This document shows positions 43,820 through 53,827 of a stretch of 64,000 bases of DNA, piece by piece; positions within the stretch are counted from its first letter, which is position 1; every line of letters starts with the position of its first letter. The DNA comes from Epithemia pelagica. Lineage: Eukaryota; Bacillariophyta; Bacillariophyceae; Surirellales; Surirellaceae. Below the pieces are notes generated by a model. The model saw only the letters and a program-made list of their open reading frames with translations, had not been told where the DNA came from and did no database searches. Made by a program: the position numbers and the translations under genes. Location: positions 2,170,001 to 2,234,000 of the forward strand of contig OX337237.1 of assembly GCA_946965045.2 (NCBI GenBank). Direction: 5' to 3'.

Positions 43820-45842
43820 ATGGGTGTTTTGTCTCCATCACTTTCCTTTCCTTCAAAGTGTGTTCTGTGGCAATATGAAGAATTAATGGCAAATCCTCTC
43901 GATGGTGTCAATGCTGCACCCCTCGACGATAATATGTTTGAATGGCATGGAAACTTTTACTTCCCCGACGACCACATTTCCTTTCCTTTCCTGGAATGGT
44001 CCTTCATTTCCTTCTCTTCCTTCCCAAAGACTTTCCTAGCAGCACTCCACACTTGGAACTTCTTACGAAATTCACCCATTCCCACGTGTTTGGCAAGGAA
44101 ATCTGCTTCAGCTTGTTAAAGGCATATGAATCGCATTTTCGAGGGCAGGCAGAAACAGTGTTTTGGAATCCAGCACGAACGATTCGATCTCTTTTGGAAA
44201 GTGTCTACGTCTTCTTAACAGTCGACGAGGATGCTTCAGTAAATGGGTCTTTTCTGACTGAATCAAGTCGTAATCGAGCTTTGGCTGAAGCAAACAAAAC
44301 ATCTTGTTTACGATGTGGCCACAAGCCTTGTTTGGAGAGAGTCTGGCCACCGGTAGAGACCTGGTATGCCGCAAGGGCTCCGCGCCCCCGATACAAATCC
44401 GAGCAACGTATCTATTCCCGAGTCATGTACGAAGACCTGACATGCACGTCAGTTCCGTGTGGTGATTCGCTACCATCACTTCCACCCGCGAAATATGGTG
44501 TGTCACCAATGGCATCGTCTCGAACGACGGGGAAGGCCACGCAAGCTATGTTTGATGAAAGAATTGCTCTGCTTCAAGTCCATGCACAAAAATTGGTGGA
44601 TTCGTCAGGCCAGAAGATTGGGCGACTGAGCACGGACGCCATGGAGGAGTTTCGTTGCTCCATTAGTGGTGTTGGCTATGATCATTCGAATAAAGTTGTA
44701 CTCGGGTTCGGAGTAAACGTCATTCGTAATGCTGAAGATGGGAGAATTGCGTCCGTCACCAGTGATTTTACTCCGTTCTCTCGGGAAATTTTCTTCAAGG
44801 GTGGAATTCGGAAGAGCGCATTGGAGTCTCCAATGACGCATTTCTTTCCATTTGGAATCAACGCTCGGCACTGGAAAAGGGCACTACGCATTCTCCCCTT
44901 TTGCGTGAATTCCATTCTTCGCAATGGACCGGAAGATGCAGATGTAACAAGACCTGAGGAAAGGATTCTGTTTGTGGTAGGGGAACTTTGGAAAAATTTG
45001 ACCCTGGGGATGATGAAAAGAGGGATACTTGCACTTTGAAAGGGTTTTACTCTCTTCACCATATTCTCCTTCTATCGGCAGGAAAAGACTGCGATGAACA
45101 GGAAGCCCAGGCACTGCAAAAAACGTCAACCACATGTGTATCATTAGTTTCAGATCCACATCCTGTTCACGAAAAGTCGTCCTGGGCAGCGGTTGTTCGC
45201 CGTCACACGAGTGACTCAGAAGCAATGGCCCATCAAAGTTCAAGTCTTATTTCACTGGTCGATCACAAGGTTCGAGAATTTGCCTGTAATGAAAGACTGC
45301 GTATCAAGTCTCGATGCCCCGTTTATGAACGATTCCTCTCTTTGATAATGCTGTCCAGTGTCAATTGGCACGAGGTTGGGTGTACATTTGTTGGAGGGCT
45401 GCTGATGAGATGTGCCCGTCCGATCTTCCTGAGCTGCCCTTCGCTCGCCGTCGTACGAAAAGCAGAACGCACAACTTTATCTGATAGAGCTGTAAAAAGC
45501 TGGGTCGCGTGCAGCAGAGCTATGAAGTTTGCAGCATTCCAGATTCGGTTTATGTTGACAGTGCGTGAGTGGGCTCGACGTGCGGCAGTGAACCATGTTC
45601 CTGTAATGACACCGAAGGATTCGGTTCCTTCGCACCTGCAGATTCTTTCTATGTATAATCGCCTGGACGGTCTTCCCGGAGAGGAAATGGTCCATAGTTT
45701 TCAAAATGAGGTCAAGCAGATTGAGGCGTTAACTTCCTTCGGAGGATTCTTTCAAATGATAAATATGCCTCGCTCTGATCTGGAAATTCAGAATATGCTG
45801 TGTGACGCCATGGAGAAGTGGACTCTTTCCGGACACCATTGA
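43820..45842 (+). pseudogene. Ubiquitin-conjugating (UBC/E2-like) protein with large C-terminal region, two frame breaks
   Basis: The N-terminal part reads as an E2 fold: LWQYEELMANPLDGVNAAP, DDNMFEWHGNFYFPDD, then LPKDFPSSTPHLELLTKF and FGKEICFSLL, whose Cys aligns with the catalytic Cys of the ICLDIL motif. About 500 residues of an unassigned C-terminal region follow, with C-rich TSCLRCGHKPCLERVW. The first break is at about 43977-43991: three tandem TTTCC units where two would keep the frame. The second is at the A5 run 44992-44996, where one more A would keep it, leading into FDPGDDEKRDTCTLKGF and a stop at 45842. Both breaks are in slippage-prone sequence, so error or polymorphism is possible. 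The C-terminal layout recalls long fungal UBC-domain proteins. The 5' end may lie upstream. Confidence 0.6.
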
Positions 45843-46009
45843 TCTTGTATCATGAGTTCTTGCGTCGTTTCGTCTGACGAATTTCCGCTCCTCTAATTTG
45901 TTGAATCTACTCCCGTGCGAATGGATTCCGAAACGGTTTCATAACATCCTGACCCTGCTCGAAGTTAAGCCTGAGATAAACGCATCTGTTATTCATTGTC
46001 TCTATTGCA

Positions 46010-48640
46010 TTAGGCCCAATATACATGTGATAGTGCGAAAATACAGGAATTCCCTCCACATCCGTTAACCTTGATTGCAAGTCGCACTGCCTTGCTTTCA
46101 GATGTGAATTCGGCACTGTCAAGCAAGACTAACGTCTCCGAGCGCCCCTTGTGATGAGATTTCGTGCGATCGACTATGTCTTGCTTGGTCCAGGTCGTCT
46201 CTGTATTACCATCAATGGAAAACACGAGGGCAAAGCCTTCGTCGTCCGGTATCACCGATCCCAATTCTCGATTCGTATGGTCACTTCTCAGATTTCGGTC
46301 ATTTTTGCCACTAGCGGATGGCATGTTGTAAAAGGCATAGTTGATGATAATAATCCCTTCTTTTAGATCAGGGAGATCCAGGACTAACCAACCACATGCA
46401 TCATTGCCAACAAGTTCGCCCCTTGAATCGTGATAACCCAACAATGGACAAGAGTCAGAGGAGTCTCGTCCACATATAGAAAGATATTCACCGTCACATT
46501 GGCCTGGTTTTTCTGAGTGAATCGACCACCCCTTGCCCTGTGTATATGTTTCGGAGAGATGGCGAGATGCAGGATATGCTCGCCTCTGTTGATTCTGATC
46601 TCGCTCTATTGCAATGCGTTCTATCCTTGCCGCATGGATTGCCTCAAACAATGGCAGCATCGTAAGATTAAGACGGTTACTTTGCGTTTGGCTGAAGTAA
46701 GACAGGGATAATTCATCGTTCACGTCCGTGTCATCGTGGTTCTCTTGTAGCAATGGTTCCGAAACCATCAAATGACGTTTTCGCAATCCGGCCACTTCCA
46801 CCACTGTAGATCCGGGGTCCAAGCAAATGTTCTGTACATCTTCACCAGAATATTCCATTTTCTTTGGATTGGATGGCACCAAGGTATCCTTATCAGCACC
46901 GGATTCCACATGAATCAGGTTGGTCAAGGAGGTAGCATTGGGTCGTGGCGTGTGTTCCGTAGCACCCTTGAGCGGGACCGAACAAATGCGCGAGGGCAAG
47001 GAAAACTCCGTTGCAAAGTCAAGACACTGTCGATTGACTTCCTTGTCTGACTGAGACAAAACCGCCGCTAATTTTGTATGCATGTTTTCATACATGTCCT
47101 TTACATGCCATTCTTCGTCCTCAAGTGGTGGGCCTCCCATGGTTCCTTGACTCCATGTGGAGAGGGCATCTTGCATTGAATCAATCAACATATAAGCGAG
47201 GTTTCGCCCCAGGAGTTGGTGTTCGCGCCACCCGGGGTACCACCAACGTGATCCTTCGGCTCCTACGGCGTTTTCTTCGACAAGGTGTGGAAACATTTCT
47301 TTTGGTTTGGTAATGTCCTCACGGTCAATCCAGCAGCGGAAACAGTGCTTATTTTGTTTACATAAGCTCTGAGTTCCACCGTCACATTGTACAAAGCGAA
47401 ACGGCTCCGGAAGCGTTTGGGCTTGTGCTGCACTTGTCGTCATCGGCACGCCGTGTAACGCTGTGCCCATTTGGCCGACGTCAATATCGGCTTCATTGTG
47501 GAAAAACCGCAAGAGGTCAAACAATCCTGGGGGATTACTATTGCCTCCTAGAAGCAAAAAAGGAACTTTTCCTTGTTTGCCTCTACTCAACAGTCCTTGT
47601 CGAAAAAACAGATTGGCATACTGGGCATTTGCCTCGGTCGTTTCGCCATCCCAAATAAGCACATCAATATCTTGTCCAAAAAGAGACGAGAAGCCAAGCG
47701 TTGATTGGATCGTGCCCATCCCATGTCCCATGGCAAGATTCCGTGTAACAAGTTTTACGCCCATGCGAGCCATCATGGGTGCAAATATACGATGAAAGTG
47801 CATCAAGTAGGATTGGCGAAAGTGATTGCCATGACCTGCAGATGCCGCATCACCTCCCAGAACAACCACAAACTCGTCATTGGTCATCATGGCATGCAGA
47901 AGGCGGCGAGTCAATCCTGACAGAGACCGCGAAGTACTCCAGCCCCCTTTACTCCGCTTCCCCGTTTTGGGCACGTAATCGTCGGGTGGAGAAGTGGCCG
48001 ACGCCAAGTTAATTTGTTCCATTCGAAACATCTCTGTACGTTGTGCATACCCTTCCGGCGGGAGAGGCTTGCCCCGCCCATATTCGGTAAACAAGGCCTC
48101 CAATGTTCGCGCCACCATTTTGTCTCCATCGTTCAAAATGTGATTGATAAAGACGGCATCGGCCTGCCACGCATCATCCGAAAAGAATTCTCCAGGAATG
48201 TCACGATATGTGTAGTCGGCCGCGTAGTCTGATTTACTAGGTCGGATATCTTCTTCTCCATCCCAAAAGTGCCATCGTCCGAATGTTGCCTCCAACCCAC
48301 TCCGTCTTTGTTCCTGTTGTTCGTCGGTACCATACTGAAGCAAGGGATCCGGAGCAATCGTCGCCATTTTGGAGTACACATAAGGACCCGTCTCTTCATC
48401 ATTTCCCTCATCCTCCAAATGACGCTCAAAAGTTTCTAACAGGAAAGTATCTATATTGTTGTCGGTTGATTCGCTTTCTGTCAAATCGTGGTCGGGAGAT
48501 GCCGCCACCACGACAGCGGTCAAATGACCCATGTGCTCCAACAAACATGGTGCGGCCAAGGCCATCCACATCATGGCCATGACTCTTCCTTGAAAAGAAA
48601 GCCAGCAATGGCGCCTTGCAATTCCGTGTAGAGGCATCAT
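46010..48640 (-). CDS. Large secreted SGNH-hydrolase-like protein
   Basis: 876 residues, single exon, from ATG 48640. A hydrophobic stretch at residues ~20-47 (MAMMWMALAAPCLL..AVVVAAS) suggests a signal peptide or anchor. From about residue 250, FVVVLGGDAASAGHGNHF, then a conserved Gly in NLAMGHGMG and DVLIWDGETTE follow the order of SGNH blocks I-III. The nucleophile Ser is not in a textbook GDS context. A cysteine-bearing segment (CKQNKHCFRCWIDRED) and a C-terminal beta-rich domain (QCDGEYLSICGRDSSDSCPLLG to the end) follow. Such proteins occur in diatoms without a known substrate. Extracellular polysaccharide or ester processing is an inference. It is divergent from the SNARE gene (386 bp between starts). 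Confidence 0.55.
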   Translation of the reverse strand: MMPLHGIARRHCWLSFQGRVMAMMWMALAAPCLLEHMGHLTAVVVAASPDHDLTESESTDNNIDTFLLETFERHLEDEGNDEETGPYVYSKMATIAPDPLLQYGTDEQQEQRRSGLEATFGRWHFWDGEEDIRPSKSDYAADYTYRDIPGEFFSDDAWQADAVFINHILNDGDKMVARTLEALFTEYGRGKPLPPEGYAQRTEMFRMEQINLASATSPPDDYVPKTGKRSKGGWSTSRSLSGLTRRLLHAMMTNDEFVVVLGGDAASAGHGNHFRQSYLMHFHRIFAPMMARMGVKLVTRNLAMGHGMGTIQSTLGFSSLFGQDIDVLIWDGETTEANAQYANLFFRQGLLSRGKQGKVPFLLLGGNSNPPGLFDLLRFFHNEADIDVGQMGTALHGVPMTTSAAQAQTLPEPFRFVQCDGGTQSLCKQNKHCFRCWIDREDITKPKEMFPHLVEENAVGAEGSRWWYPGWREHQLLGRNLAYMLIDSMQDALSTWSQGTMGGPPLEDEEWHVKDMYENMHTKLAAVLSQSDKEVNRQCLDFATEFSLPSRICSVPLKGATEHTPRPNATSLTNLIHVESGADKDTLVPSNPKKMEYSGEDVQNICLDPGSTVVEVAGLRKRHLMVSEPLLQENHDDTDVNDELSLSYFSQTQSNRLNLTMLPLFEAIHAARIERIAIERDQNQQRRAYPASRHLSETYTQGKGWSIHSEKPGQCDGEYLSICGRDSSDSCPLLGYHDSRGELVGNDACGWLVLDLPDLKEGIIIINYAFYNMPSASGKNDRNLRSDHTNRELGSVIPDDEGFALVFSIDGNTETTWTKQDIVDRTKSHHKGRSETLVLLDSAEFTSESKAVRLAIKVNGCGGNSCIFALSHVYWA

Positions 48641-49026
48641 GATGATCAGAAATGAAACCTTTTGTCTGACGACTATTGACTTTCAAGAGTTGTTGGATGA
48701 GGCAATGGTGTCACGATTCTCGTGACCATGTGACCATCGCGATGGAATGACCCTCTTCGGGCTAATATCGCAGCACGCACAACACATACTCATATATGTC
48801 TATCTATAGATAGAAGAACAGGAGTAGGTAGCTTTGCCGCAATCACTTCGTCATACAACCTCCCTTACTTGATTTGACTTTCTGTAGAATGATGCGATAC
48901 ATACGGAGAAGTGAACTCTAAGTAGTAGAGTGGTAAAGTGGACGATTTTTCGATCGTGTTTGTGGAAGTGGCCTTGGGGGCTGCATTTCGACAAAGTGGA
49001 CCAAGAGCCTGTTCTCTATAGCAACC
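48641..49026. other. Shared upstream region of divergent SGNH-like and SNARE genes
   Basis: No gene is seen. It contains one AGGAGTAGGTAG motif at about 48821, also found near 29590 and elsewhere. Confidence 0.5.
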
Positions 49027-49942
49027 ATGGTTACCTCCGAATCATACGATGAATATAAGCGCGTAAGTCCTAGGATGGTGGACCGTCGTTTTTGAAGGAT
49101 ATGTTTGTATGAGCGAGCGGAGGACAATTCGTTTCATTCTGAACAATGGACTTCCATTGTCCGTACGCAGTATGCGTTCCGTTATCCCTCCAATCTTTTG
49201 CTCTACGTTGTCGACTTTCTTTCCTAAAGTTACTCACTCCACAACTTTATCGTAACTACAGGAATACAATGAATCGCTCAGCCGTATTCGAAGCTACTTG
49301 GCCGGATCCACTCGGAATCGCACCATTATGATTGAATGCGATCGACGTCTGAGTGATGCAAAACGATGCGCTACTGCAATGCAAGCCATGGCCGAAATTG
49401 AAGGCAATACCATGAGAATTGCAGAAGCCAAAAATTTTCTAGAACGTGATGTTGCACCCTTGGCCAAGGAAATTCAACGCCAATTGGCGGCCCTCACACA
49501 ACCCAATGCCATGCCCACCTCCAACATGACACAACAACAACTACAACAGCAACGTCAAGAACTCTTTTATCAGGCTCCCGATATTGAAAGTGGAGACAAT
49601 AATGACGCGGATGCCGGAGATAATATGTTGATGGATTCCTTGATTCAGTCCTCCGATGACTTGCTGCGTGATTCCCAAAACGTGTTGGCGGAAACCGAAG
49701 AAATTAGTACTCGAACGCTTCAGCAAATGGGTCGTCAAAGAGAACAACTTGAAAACTCCAATCAGCATTTGACGGCCTTACAAACTGCCACCGAACAAGC
49801 CAAGAATATCTTGTCCGGTATGGTCTATCGAGCTTGGAGAAGCAAAATGTCCTTGTACTTCATGATCTTTCTCTTGACGTGTGCCAATATCTACGCCTTG
49901 TATCATATTCTATACAAGAAGCATCGTCATTCAAAACACTAA
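49027..49942 (+). CDS. Qb-type SNARE (Vti1/NPSN-like)
   Basis: Exon 1 is 49027-49062 (12 codons), the intron 49063-49261 (199 nt), and exon 2 49262-49942; 238 residues. The splice gives MVTSESYDEYKR joined to EYNESLSRIRSYLAG. An N-terminal three-helix-type region is followed by a SNARE motif at about residues 135-200 (LLRDSQNVLAETEEISTR, with Gln in LQQMGRQREQL as the zero-layer candidate). A C-terminal membrane anchor (MSLYFMIFLLTCANIYALY) and a short basic luminal tail end the protein. It should act in Golgi/endosome vesicle fusion. The Qb class is inferred from layout and could be another Q-SNARE. Confidence 0.75.
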
Positions 49943-50153
49943 CAAAAACAATTGTGTTTGATCTTGCTTTGCGTTGGATTCGTTTGTCGACTTCCGACAC
50001 CTTTTCCGTTGATCGCTCTTCAGCTGCATAGTGGTTATGCGGTAATTCTACATTTGCCTATTTTCACTAGACCACACTAATGCATGATATGAAGCATACC
50101 TGTACCATTGCACTTCTCTAGAGGTTTAGGGATCACCCTTGACCAAACCCGAT

Positions 50154-51206
50154 CTATCGCTTTTTTCGAAAGAAATTTTCTTGGAGGTGTATCAGTAGGT
50201 TTCTTGCCTCGCCGTTTAGTTCGTACTCAGATTCTTGCTTGTCTCCTTCGAGCACTTGCTCTTTGTTTACTTCTGGCGTGGATTCAGTGGCAATTTGAAT
50301 GATTTCTGCCAACTGTTCATTCGTGGCTGGCTCTAGTTTCACAGTCGGGGGGAAACCGTAGACTCGATGCAGTGTTTGATGCATTTTCATTTGCAATGCT
50401 CGTTCCCCTCCTTCTTCAGTAAGATGCTTGTGCAAGCGAAACTCAAAATATTGTTTGTCCAGTTTCGAATAGGTTTCCGACATGAGAATTTGCATGGGCA
50501 AACACCAATACAAAATCGCCTCCTTGTTCCCTCTCATTTTGGCTTCCACAATTTGCATGGGTTCTCCTCCCATGGACAATATTCCCTTTCCAAGTGAGAG
50601 TTCTGCCAAACTGCTTTGAGCGATTTGGAGTAAGAAGTTTTTGTTTGACTCTTTTCGTGCTGCTAAGATTGGATCTTCTTCCACCACAAACAAAGAGCGC
50701 TTCGTTTGTGATTCACTCTGAATCCTCGAAGCGGTGTTGTTTAAGTTTTCGAGGCCTTTTCGAATGACTTCTACAATAGCCATATTGCGATTGCAAGATT
50801 CGTCCTTCTCCTCTTCTCCCATATTTGTTTTGTCCGCATCGTCTTCTTCCAACTCTTCGTCTACGGCCAATTCATCCAATTCATTGACATTAATATCTTC
50901 ATAATATGGGTCGGTTGTTGAAATAAGTGGAGCATCATTCTCTTCAACTTCTATGGCGTCATTGTCCCTCTTAAATCTAGATTTCTTGTTACGAACAAGA
51001 TTGGTCGAAAATGCGCGGCAGAACGAATGGTCGACGAGGACAGAACTTGGCTGTTCCAAGGTGCGATTCCGCCGGAAGGCAACTATCGTCTTAACGTCCA
51101 TTCGACGACAAGCCCGTCCGTTCGAGGCAAGGGCGGAGGATATCCAGCAACACTTGAACATGTGTTTTCCACATGCAACGAAGTGGTATGAATGTAGTCT
51201 CGCCAT
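50154..51206 (-). CDS. Probable mitochondrial protein, function unknown
   Basis: 350 residues from ATG 51206 (MARLHSYHFVACGKHMFKC), the first true ATG. The N-terminal ~90 residues are rich in Arg, Ser and Ala without acids, ending RAFSTNLV, as in a mitochondrial presequence. An acidic linker follows (ELAVDEELEEDDADKTN). The C-terminal 150 residues look folded, with AILYWCLPMQILMSETYSK and MHQTLHRVYGFPPTVKLEP. The last part is faintly like ribosome-associated factors, but I do not assign it. It converges on the SNARE gene. Confidence 0.6.
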   Translation of the reverse strand: MARLHSYHFVACGKHMFKCCWISSALASNGRACRRMDVKTIVAFRRNRTLEQPSSVLVDHSFCRAFSTNLVRNKKSRFKRDNDAIEVEENDAPLISTTDPYYEDINVNELDELAVDEELEEDDADKTNMGEEEKDESCNRNMAIVEVIRKGLENLNNTASRIQSESQTKRSLFVVEEDPILAARKESNKNFLLQIAQSSLAELSLGKGILSMGGEPMQIVEAKMRGNKEAILYWCLPMQILMSETYSKLDKQYFEFRLHKHLTEEGGERALQMKMHQTLHRVYGFPPTVKLEPATNEQLAEIIQIATESTPEVNKEQVLEGDKQESEYELNGEARNLLIHLQENFFRKKR

Positions 51207-51721
51207 GGCTCTTCGATCGTATCTTCGTGTCGTCCGACGACAGATATAAATGAGATAAGAAGATACCCTTTGCCCCAATCTCAGCTCTCTTCGGTCGACT
51301 ATGGGTCGCTTTATAAGGGGAGGTTGAGCTTATCAATGTTAATTACAGTACTCCTAGTTCTCTTTTTCTTTCTAGGAGTAGCTTCTAATAGCCAATATCT
51401 ACTACTCCTACACAATATTATGGCATGGCAATGGGACTGGAGCATCAAAAGGGTTCGAAACTCAGCAACAATAACGCCATGTCTCTTCCGCCATACTTAT
51501 CTATTGTTCGATCGCACGACAATCCCCATCCGTCTATATGATGGAGATATCACATGCCCTCTTTTCTTTGTAAGATTCATGTCTCATCGCAATCAACCAA
51601 GGAAGGAGTACCTTCAAAAGAGAAGAAAAGCCAAAGTTGAATTGCTTTCAGTGAGACCATATGGACGGACTGACAAGCTGACAGCAGGGAACACTTATAC
51701 CTAATTCTGTTGGCTGTTATC
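51207..51721. other. Shared upstream region of two divergent genes
   Basis: No gene is seen. Between 51348 and 51410 the AGGAGTA motif and its complement occur in a cluster (TACTCCTAG, CTAGGAGTAG, TACTACTCCTAC) and could form a hairpin. Confidence 0.5.
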
Positions 51722-53716
51722 ATGCCGTCGTCATCAAGCAACAAGAGCAACCAGACTCAGATCGACGACGGGAAGCACCAGAATCTGCTAGTTGCTTGTT
51801 GTCTCGTTACAGCCGCATCCGCGTTGGGTGTCGCTGCTGTAGTTCTTGCTTGGCATTGGCGCAATCGAAGGCAAGACAGAGACGATGATGACGACGAACA
51901 CATCGATCCCAACAATGGCATGACGGTCGGAGACCAATCCAAATCGCAATCCGAATTGATTGCGTCGTCACCGTCTACACCTGAGAACATTCGCACAGTG
52001 GCTGTGACTGCTCGGATGGGCCCAGCTCGTTATTGGTATGGTCGTCCTTGCAACTCCTCCGAAGAAGTCGAGTCCCCAACAACTCCCCCAATATCGTCCA
52101 CGTCGGCAATTTGCCGTCCCTCCGAGGAGGATGACTTTGTGGATGCTCGCACACCAATTATTAGCAATTTGCAAAGATCTTCGTCCCCACCTTCCGTTCC
52201 CCGTCCACAACAGATTGACTTTCTTTTCAACCAAACAACGACTACTACCAGCTACATTCAATCTCCACATCTTCTAGTGAATCACGATGGACGGACTTTG
52301 CTGCAAAGTTCGCGAAGACGTGGGACAGGCTTGAGTCTAACTGGATCCCATCAACCACGACCTAAGCGGTCGTTATCATCGTCTTCTTCCACGGAAATAC
52401 CACCCTTTAACCTCGACCATGCCTTGCAACATTCCAAGCAAAAGTTAGAAGAGACTGCATCCTTCCTTCGACCTTTCTGTCAAGGGGCTTCTCATCATTT
52501 GAAAACCGAACCTTGCACCTGTAAGGAAGAAGCGCAGGGATATCGATGTCGTTTCACATTGCAAGTAATTTGTCAACTACGAGAGCAACGGCATGGCGAA
52601 CCCGATCACCATGGTCATCATCAGTGGATCTTAAAATTCGCAATTCGAAAGAACAGAGAACCGATTGCTCTTCAAGATGGTGGTGATTCGTATCACATTG
52701 CGACGCCAGCCCTACGAGAGTTGATGAGCACTCTGATAAACGAGTTGAATGAGAAACCAGACCACTACTCGCTTTTGACAACCAATTTGACCAGTGTATC
52801 ATTCTTGTCGTCATGGGATCCAAGTCGAACACGATTGGTTACTCTCCATTACGACGTTGCGGTAGACGGGCAACAAGATCGCGTTTTATGGATTGCTCAA
52901 GCCGATGCTCTGCGTGATAAATGTCGGGCAACGGTCATTTCCGGTCGAGCCAAAAGGATGTTACTGCGCACGTCCGCGCAAGAGGTGCGAGAAGGTGAAG
53001 AATCTGAGGTTGGAACGGATGATCATATATTGCTACAGGAACACTTGGGATGGAAAGTCAGTGCTCACTCTCCTTCCTCTACCTTGAAAGACACGGAAGG
53101 ACATGTAGTGCATCTCTTCAAACCAGAAGGAGCCTTCTGTCATCCCAATGCCAATGTCATGTACCGCGCACTGTCTTGGATTTTGTCGCGGTTAGCAAGC
53201 ATTCGTCTTCGACATGGGTTCAACTACCAGGTTCGCATGTTGGAACTCTACTGTGGTTGTGGGGCGCATACCGTGCCTCTGGCCAGATCGGGCCTTGTGT
53301 CCGACCTTGTGGCGGTCGAAATGGACGACAGACTGGTCGAGGCTTGCCGACGAAACATCCAAGACAATGGGTTAGAAGCAGTGGCTTCTGTTGTTTCGGC
53401 AGATGCGACAAAATGGGTCGCTAGTATGAAACAAAAGTCGTCCTCGGAGAAAGACAAAACGTTCGATGTCTTGCTCGTCGATCCTCCAAGACAAGGTCTT
53501 GACTCAAAGGTCCTCACATTCGCCGTTAACGAAAGCAACAAGATAAACGATATTATCTACATTTCTTGCGGAAGGGAGGCACTTGTCCGTGATCTGGGTG
53601 TTCTAAAGTCTCATTTTGAACCTGCTAATTGTACGCTGCTCGACCTGTTTCCTGGTACTGATTCGGTCGAATCACTGGTTCATTTACGACGCTTGAATCA
53701 GATCGGGACCATCTGA
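51722..53716 (+). CDS. TrmA/RumA-family RNA (uracil-5-)-methyltransferase, membrane-anchored
   Basis: 664 residues from ATG 51722. A hydrophobic segment at residues ~24-45 (LLVACCLVTAASALGVAAVVLAW) followed by basic residues suggests an N-terminal anchor. A ~200-residue low-complexity linker follows. The C-terminal methyltransferase domain shows the SAM site MLELYCGCGAHTVPLA, VAVEMDDRLVEACRRN, the LLVDPPRQGLD motif and YISCGREALVRDL, whose Cys is the catalytic nucleophile of 5-methyluridine enzymes. It ends with LDLFPGTDSVESLVHL. The likely reaction is uridine-54 methylation in tRNA. No TRAM domain is apparent. The N-terminal anchor is unusual for the family. Confidence 0.85.
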   Translation: MPSSSSNKSNQTQIDDGKHQNLLVACCLVTAASALGVAAVVLAWHWRNRRQDRDDDDDEHIDPNNGMTVGDQSKSQSELIASSPSTPENIRTVAVTARMGPARYWYGRPCNSSEEVESPTTPPISSTSAICRPSEEDDFVDARTPIISNLQRSSSPPSVPRPQQIDFLFNQTTTTTSYIQSPHLLVNHDGRTLLQSSRRRGTGLSLTGSHQPRPKRSLSSSSSTEIPPFNLDHALQHSKQKLEETASFLRPFCQGASHHLKTEPCTCKEEAQGYRCRFTLQVICQLREQRHGEPDHHGHHQWILKFAIRKNREPIALQDGGDSYHIATPALRELMSTLINELNEKPDHYSLLTTNLTSVSFLSSWDPSRTRLVTLHYDVAVDGQQDRVLWIAQADALRDKCRATVISGRAKRMLLRTSAQEVREGEESEVGTDDHILLQEHLGWKVSAHSPSSTLKDTEGHVVHLFKPEGAFCHPNANVMYRALSWILSRLASIRLRHGFNYQVRMLELYCGCGAHTVPLARSGLVSDLVAVEMDDRLVEACRRNIQDNGLEAVASVVSADATKWVASMKQKSSSEKDKTFDVLLVDPPRQGLDSKVLTFAVNESNKINDIIYISCGREALVRDLGVLKSHFEPANCTLLDLFPGTDSVESLVHLRRLNQIGTI

Positions 53717-53827
53717 TTTGCTACATACATTTAACTCACGTTCAATTGATCGTTGGTATCTGTTGGTATTGGTTACCAATGGAATAATATGTCTAAGGTT
53801 TAATTCTATGATTTTGTAGCGTATCGA

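Noticed and set aside
44978-45103. Possible intron explaining the second frame break in the E2-like gene
   Set aside because: A GT-AG pair in phase exists (GTAGGG to GAACAG), but it would remove protein-like sequence; one A in a five-A run is simpler. Not fully excluded.
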